Below, piece by piece: positions 60,189 to 64,000 of a DNA stretch of 64,000 bases. Position 1 is the first letter of the stretch. The number at the start of each line of letters is the position of its first letter. The translations under genes were made by a program, and so were the position numbers. The notes beneath the pieces are model-generated. The model saw only the letters and a program-made list of their open reading frames with translations. It searched no databases and was not told the DNA's origin. Source of the DNA: Flavobacterium pectinovorum (GTDB taxonomy: Bacteria; Bacteroidota; Bacteroidia; Flavobacteriales; Flavobacteriaceae); the NCBI RefSeq assembly GCF_900142715.1, contig NZ_FRBX01000003.1:650233-714232 (forward strand), in the 5' to 3' direction.

Positions 60189-60647
60189 TTAAATAGGTAA
60201 AACCGTCGTACTTTTTACCTCGGAAATTACAAAAACGGTATTGATTAAGGAAACTTCAGGTAAAACCGATAATTTTTTTTGATGAAAATGATGATAACTT
60301 TCCATATCCGGAATTATAATTTTCAGCATATAATCGAAGTTTCCAGATACATAATTACACTCAACAACTTCTGGCATATCCAAAATCGACTGATTAAAAC
60401 CTTCAGAAGTATCATAGGTTTGTTTGGTTAGCGTAACCTGACAATAAACTGTTAGATTATTTCCTAGTTTTTTCTTGTTTAAAATAGAAACATACTTCTC
60501 TATAACTCCTTCTTTTTCAAGACGTTTAACTCTGTCATGAACAGGCGTTAAAGACAAATTTATTTTGTTTGCAATATCTTTTAAAGTATAGTGAGCGTCT
60601 ACTTGCAAAAGACGTAAGATTTTTTTGTCAATTTCATCTAAAGCCAT
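60189..60647 (-). CDS. Lrp/AsnC family transcriptional regulator
   Basis: A 152-residue feast/famine regulator: N-terminal helix-turn-helix (ALDEIDKKILRLLQVDAHYT, then INLSLTPVHDRVKRLEKEGV) and C-terminal RAM domain about 68-145 that senses an amino acid (GNFDYMLKIIIPDMESY). It is divergent from the alanine dehydrogenase gene; Lrp/AsnC proteins next to ald commonly control it in response to alanine. Regulation of ald is therefore likely. Confidence 0.94.
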   Translation of the reverse strand: MALDEIDKKILRLLQVDAHYTLKDIANKINLSLTPVHDRVKRLEKEGVIEKYVSILNKKKLGNNLTVYCQVTLTKQTYDTSEGFNQSILDMPEVVECNYVSGNFDYMLKIIIPDMESYHHFHQKKLSVLPEVSLINTVFVISEVKSTTVLPI

Positions 60648-60724
60648 AACGAAAACGATATAAATAATAATTGAAATTCAGTCATTTTTTCTTTTTAAAG
60701 AATAAAAACACATCCTAAAAAGAA

Positions 60725-60768
60725 TATTTTTCTGTAAAAATACTAAATAAAATAATATTTTCTTATTT
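60725..60768. promoter_or_regulatory. Dyads in the lrp-ald divergent gap
   Basis: Two adjacent dyads: TATTTTT-ctgt-AAAAATA (60725-60742) and AAATAA-N12-TTATTT (60745-60768), some 35-80 bp upstream of the ald -7 element. AT-rich tandem dyads of this kind are typical Lrp-family targets; the assignment is inference. Confidence 0.5.
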
Positions 60769-60802
60769 ATACATCGTTTATCCATAATATATTCTCTGTC
60801 AG

Positions 60803-60810
60803 TAAATTTG
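60803..60810 (+). promoter_or_regulatory. -7 element of ald
   Basis: TAAATTTG matches TAnnTTTG, 37 bp before the ald ATG. Confidence 0.6.
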
Positions 60811-60846
60811 TAAAAACAATTTCAAAAAACTAAAAAAATATAACAA

Positions 60847-61965
60847 ATGATAATAGGTGTTCCTAAAGAAATTAAAAATAACGAAAACCGTGTAGCTTTA
60901 ACTCCAGCTGGTGTTTCTGAAATGAAAAAACATGGACATACAGTTTATGTACAATCAACTGCAGGTTTAGGAAGCGGATTTAGTGATGATGAATATGCAA
61001 ATGCAGGGGCAGTAGTTATAGGAACTATTGAAGAAGTATATGCAATTGCAGAAATGATTATTAAAGTAAAAGAGCCAATTGCTTCTGAATATCCATTAAT
61101 CAAAAAAGATCAATTACTTTTCACTTACTTTCACTTTGCTTCATCAGAACCATTAACACACGCAATGATTGAAAAAGGTGCCGTATGTTTAGCTTACGAA
61201 ACTGTAGAAAAAGCAGATCGTAGTTTACCATTATTAGTTCCAATGTCAGAAGTTGCTGGTCGTATGGCTATTCAACAAGGAGCAAAATATCTTGAAAAAC
61301 CATTAAAAGGAAGAGGAATTCTTTTAGGAGGTGTTCCAGGTGTTCCACCAGCTAAAGTATTAGTCTTAGGAGGAGGAATTGTTGGAACTCAAGCTGCAAA
61401 AATGGCTGCTGGTTTAGGAGCTCAAGTAACTATTATGGATTTAAGTTTGCCACGTTTACGTTATTTAGACGATATTATGCCTGCAAATGTAAATACAGAA
61501 ATGTCTAATCACTATAATATTACAAAAGCAATTGCAACAGCTGATTTAATCGTTGGTGCAGTTTTGATTCCAGGAGCAAAAGCACCACACTTAATTACTC
61601 GTGATATGCTTAAATTAATGCGTCCAGGAACTGTTGTTGTTGACGTTGCGGTTGATCAAGGTGGATGTATTGAAACTTGCACACCAACAACTCATGAAAA
61701 CCCAACTTTCATTATTGATGATATTGTTCATTATTGTGTAGCTAATATGCCTGGAGCTGTTCCTTACACTTCGACTTTAGCTTTAACAAATGCTACTTTA
61801 CCTTATGCGGTACAATTGGCTAACAAAGGATGGGAAAAAGCTTGCAATGAAAATGAAGAATTAAAAAAAGGTTTGAATATAGCTAATGGAAAAATCCTTT
61901 ATAAAGGAGTTGCTGAAGCTTGGAATTTACCTTTCAACGAAGAATTAGTGTTAGCAAACGCATAG
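60847..61965 (+). CDS. ald: Alanine dehydrogenase
   Basis: NAD-dependent interconversion of L-alanine and pyruvate plus ammonia. 372 residues, close to the family norm. IIGVPKEIKNNENRVALTP (substrate domain start), catalytic Lys/His region FTYFHFASS, NAD-binding GGGIVGTQAAKMAAGLGAQV near 176-195 and the active-site VDVAVDQGGC. Divergent Lrp-type gene upstream. Strong terminator downstream. Confidence 0.97.
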   Translation: MIIGVPKEIKNNENRVALTPAGVSEMKKHGHTVYVQSTAGLGSGFSDDEYANAGAVVIGTIEEVYAIAEMIIKVKEPIASEYPLIKKDQLLFTYFHFASSEPLTHAMIEKGAVCLAYETVEKADRSLPLLVPMSEVAGRMAIQQGAKYLEKPLKGRGILLGGVPGVPPAKVLVLGGGIVGTQAAKMAAGLGAQVTIMDLSLPRLRYLDDIMPANVNTEMSNHYNITKAIATADLIVGAVLIPGAKAPHLITRDMLKLMRPGTVVVDVAVDQGGCIETCTPTTHENPTFIIDDIVHYCVANMPGAVPYTSTLALTNATLPYAVQLANKGWEKACNENEELKKGLNIANGKILYKGVAEAWNLPFNEELVLANA

Positions 61966-62005
61966 TGCTAACATTAAAATAAGTGCTTACTAAACACTCA
62001 ATTTT

Positions 62006-62038
62006 AAAAGGCTTTTCTTAATTGAAAAGCCTTTTTTT
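62006..62038 (+). terminator. Terminator of ald
   Basis: A 12-bp perfect stem (62006-62017 with 62024-62035, AAAAGGCTTTTC) and T-run. Confidence 0.93.
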
Positions 62039-62045
62039 ATAGCAT

Positions 62046-62077
62046 AAAAAAACCTGTCAATTAAAATGACAGGTTTC
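62046..62077 (-). terminator. Terminator of the PafA gene
   Basis: A 10-bp perfect stem (62050-62059 with 62067-62076, AAACCTGTCA) with a T-run on the minus strand, 9 bp after the stop. Confidence 0.9.
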
Positions 62078-62085
62078 TAAATATC

Positions 62086-63717
62086 TTATTTTTTTTCATC
62101 TTTCTTTTCATCCAGAATTTCCTCCAATACTTTTGCTTCAGTTCCATTTGGGAAAGTGACTTTGATTTTCTGAGCTATTGTTGGTGCAATTTCAGTAATT
62201 GCTTTTTTGTTATAAGATTCACCTTTCTTGATATGCCAACCAAAAAATATAGCTGGTACATGAGTATCGTAACTATAAGGTGTTCCGTGCGAAGTTCCTG
62301 TAGTTGCATATTCAATATCTCCCGGTTTATCAACAATAACCATATCACCATCCTGTGTGACATCATATCCTTTTGCCACAAAATTCAAGTAATAATCATT
62401 TCCAGAATTCGCTAAAATTTCTTCTTCTGTATAAACTCTTTTTACTTGTGGCTGGCTAGTTAAAAATTCCTTAAAGGTTTGTTTCACTTTTAATAACTCT
62501 AAACCTTTCTCTTTAATAATTTGCTTATTGAAATATAGATTGAAATTAGAATAGTTTAAAATTAAATCTGCTCCAAATACCGCAACAGAGAAGTCTTGTA
62601 GACTTTTTTTAACATCTTTTGATGGATAATTATCTACATTGTATTTGCGATCTTTCAAATAGATAACATTTTCTGCACCAGCATGATCTGCAGTTAAAAA
62701 CAATAAATAATTATCTTTGCCAACTGTTTTATCTAAATAAGCTAAAAAGTCAGCAATAGTTTGATCCAATCTTAAATAAGTATCCTGAAGTTCCATAGAA
62801 CGAGGTCCAAGTAAATGTCCTACGTAATCTGTAGAAGAAAAACTAACCGTTAAAAAATCAGTAATATTATCTTTTCCTAATTCTTCTTTTTCAATTGCTT
62901 TTTTAGCGAATTCTGCTAATAAATCATTTCCATAAGGAGTAGCTCTAATAATTCCGGCATCGTTTTTCTCATACATCGTTTTTAAATCGTATGGAAAAAC
63001 TGGTGCTGCACTTCCATATAACTTTCCTTCATAAGGATTATTATCAGGTAAACTCTCATTATAAGTAGCAGCAGGTTTAAATAAATCCCAGCCTTTGTTA
63101 ATGTAAGGCATGTAATGTTTTTCATTATTAAACTGAGTAACCCATTCCGGTAATTTTTCACCATAAAAAGTACTTGAAATAAAAGCACCAGTTTTACTAT
63201 ACCAAAATGCCCAATTTGCGAAATGACCAGCTGGTAAAATTGCCCCGCGATCTTTAAGACTCATTCCAATTACTTTTCCTTGAAAATTAGTAGCCATTCT
63301 CACTTCATCGGTAATTGTAGTGCTTTGAAGATTTTTCGGTGACATAGCTCCTTCTTCTATTGTTCCATCTCCTACCGTTTTCACTCCTGCATCGTCAGTA
63401 CAGTACATATCTTTTCCAAGTGTTCTGCTAAACCACTCATTACCTACAATTCCATGGGTAGAAGGCGTTGTACCTGTATAAATTGAAGCATGTCCCGGAG
63501 CGGTATATGTTGGCATATAATTGTAATGCATATTCTGAAAAACATATCCATTATTCATTAACCTTTTAAATCCATTTGGAGAAAAATCATCTGAAAATCG
63601 ATATAAATATTCCATTTTCATTTGATCAACTACAATACCTACTACCAACTTAGGGCGTTGTTGAGCACTTAAATTTGCAATAACAAATAATGCCAACAAT
63701 ACAATATTTTTTTTCAT
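62086..63717 (-). CDS. PafA-type alkaline phosphatase
   Basis: Exported phosphomonoesterase of the alkaline phosphatase/NPP superfamily, 543 residues from the ATG at 63717. Signal peptide 1-18 (IVLLALFVIANLSAQ). The catalytic Thr near residue 72 lies in YTAPGHASIYTG; GNEWF supplies the conserved Asn, and LKDRGAI carries the Lys-x-Arg pair typical of PafA monoesterases. Metal ligands: VVDQMKMEY, SSTDYVGH and TADHAG. A longer start at 63759 would contain the -7 element and is rejected. Likely releases phosphate from many organic monoesters in the periplasm or outside. Confidence 0.93.
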   Translation of the reverse strand: MKKNIVLLALFVIANLSAQQRPKLVVGIVVDQMKMEYLYRFSDDFSPNGFKRLMNNGYVFQNMHYNYMPTYTAPGHASIYTGTTPSTHGIVGNEWFSRTLGKDMYCTDDAGVKTVGDGTIEEGAMSPKNLQSTTITDEVRMATNFQGKVIGMSLKDRGAILPAGHFANWAFWYSKTGAFISSTFYGEKLPEWVTQFNNEKHYMPYINKGWDLFKPAATYNESLPDNNPYEGKLYGSAAPVFPYDLKTMYEKNDAGIIRATPYGNDLLAEFAKKAIEKEELGKDNITDFLTVSFSSTDYVGHLLGPRSMELQDTYLRLDQTIADFLAYLDKTVGKDNYLLFLTADHAGAENVIYLKDRKYNVDNYPSKDVKKSLQDFSVAVFGADLILNYSNFNLYFNKQIIKEKGLELLKVKQTFKEFLTSQPQVKRVYTEEEILANSGNDYYLNFVAKGYDVTQDGDMVIVDKPGDIEYATTGTSHGTPYSYDTHVPAIFFGWHIKKGESYNKKAITEIAPTIAQKIKVTFPNGTEAKVLEEILDEKKDEKK

Positions 63718-63740
63718 ATCTAAATTATAATATTTGAATA

Positions 63741-63748
63741 CAAAAATA
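63741..63748 (-). promoter_or_regulatory. -7 element of the PafA gene
   Basis: TATTTTTG on the minus strand, 24 bp before the chosen ATG (63717). Confidence 0.6.
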
Positions 63749-63873
63749 CAGATTCGCATTTAAAAAGGCTAGCGCACTATAATTTAAAACTCGTAATTGA
63801 CTTTAATTTAACAGAACAGGAGCAATTTGGTATAGATCCTAGGATAGCCCATTACAAAATATTATAAACAAAA

Positions 63874-63901
63874 AATCCTCATCAAATAAATGATGAGGAT
63901 T
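63874..63901 (-). terminator. Terminator of the rRNA operon
   Basis: An 11-bp perfect stem (63874-63884 with 63891-63901, AATCCTCATCA) with T-run on the minus strand, just beyond the 5S rRNA. Confidence 0.92.
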
Positions 63902-63911
63902 CTTCAAAGAA

Positions 63912-64000
63912 AGGCGACGACATACTCTCCCACATAACTGCAGTACCATCTGCGCAGGCGGGCTTAACTACTCTGTTCGGGATGGGAAGAGGTGAGCCCC
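63912..64000 (-). rRNA. rrf: 5S ribosomal RNA, 3' part (cut by window end)
   Basis: Read on the minus strand, the last 89 bases match 5S rRNA: GGGGCTCACCTCTTCCCAT, CCGAACAGAGTAGTTAAGCC, GATGGTACTGC and GTGGGAGAGTATGTCG. The 5' part lies outside the window. It marks the end of an rRNA operon transcribed into this window. Confidence 0.95.

Overview
The window is AT-rich chromosomal DNA from a member of the Bacteroidota, most likely a Flavobacterium or close relative. Evidence: repeated -7 promoter elements of the Bacteroidota form TAnnTTTG, near absence of Shine-Dalgarno sequences, N-terminally extended GAPDH, PafA-type phosphatase, a sigma-54 response regulator, SusC-like carboxypeptidase-regulatory and plug modules, and the protein sequences themselves. 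It is mostly core genome. I see no prophage, IS element, CRISPR array or integrative element.

Layout. 0.1-9.7 kb: sirtuin and fatty acid hydroxylase, purB, a CPA2 cation/proton antiporter, a 1-Cys peroxiredoxin, an AEC transporter, an Rrf2 regulator paired with an NAD(P)-binding protein, and MeaB. 9.7-15 kb: an LtaS-like sulfatase, an acidic small protein, an outer-membrane barrel protein, PPK2 and a propeller-like protein. 15.3-20.6 kb: ECF sigma factor, a membrane protein with a TonB-receptor-plug-like tail, a VWA protein with the same plug module, a SIMPL protein and a LURP-one-like protein. 20.7-24.8 kb: SDR, a duplicated-domain hypothetical protein, mtaB and a secreted protein. 24.9-36.3 kb: a long minus-strand series (GNAT, HAD phosphatase, DUF2007, hydrolase, DEAD-like protein, sigma-54 regulator, NatAB-type ABC exporter, dnaJ-grpE, tRNA-Trp, hisS). 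36.5-44.5 kb: MacB-like permease, a gene broken by an in-frame TGA, prmC, GNAT, ribD, HAD hydrolase, YigZ, thioesterase, dnaA. 44.5-53.2 kb: phosphatase, RsmI-like methylase, TonB-C protein, aminotransferase, dienoyl-CoA reductase-like SDR, udk, FtsB-like protein and both methylmalonyl-CoA mutase subunits. 53.3-64 kb: two peptidoglycan lyases, dapF, a DegP protease, GAPDH, an Lrp/alanine dehydrogenase pair, PafA phosphatase and the 3' part of a 5S rRNA gene on the minus strand.

Functional links: MutA/ScpA with MeaB form a methylmalonyl-CoA branch; MltG, the SLT-type lyase, DapF and FtsB serve cell wall and division; DnaJ/GrpE and DegP serve protein quality control; Lrp with Ald and Rrf2 with the NAD(P)-binding protein look like small dedicated regulatory circuits.

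The most unusual feature is not a gene. Many intergenic gaps hold short-period arrays (usually 7 or 8 bp units, each locus with its own unit), usually a forward array followed by its inverted copy, forming long hairpins that often run into stop codons. One such 7-bp array lies inside the scpA reading frame. Small GC-rich perfect palindromes are scattered among these arrays, one of them apparently inserted with a 5-bp duplication.
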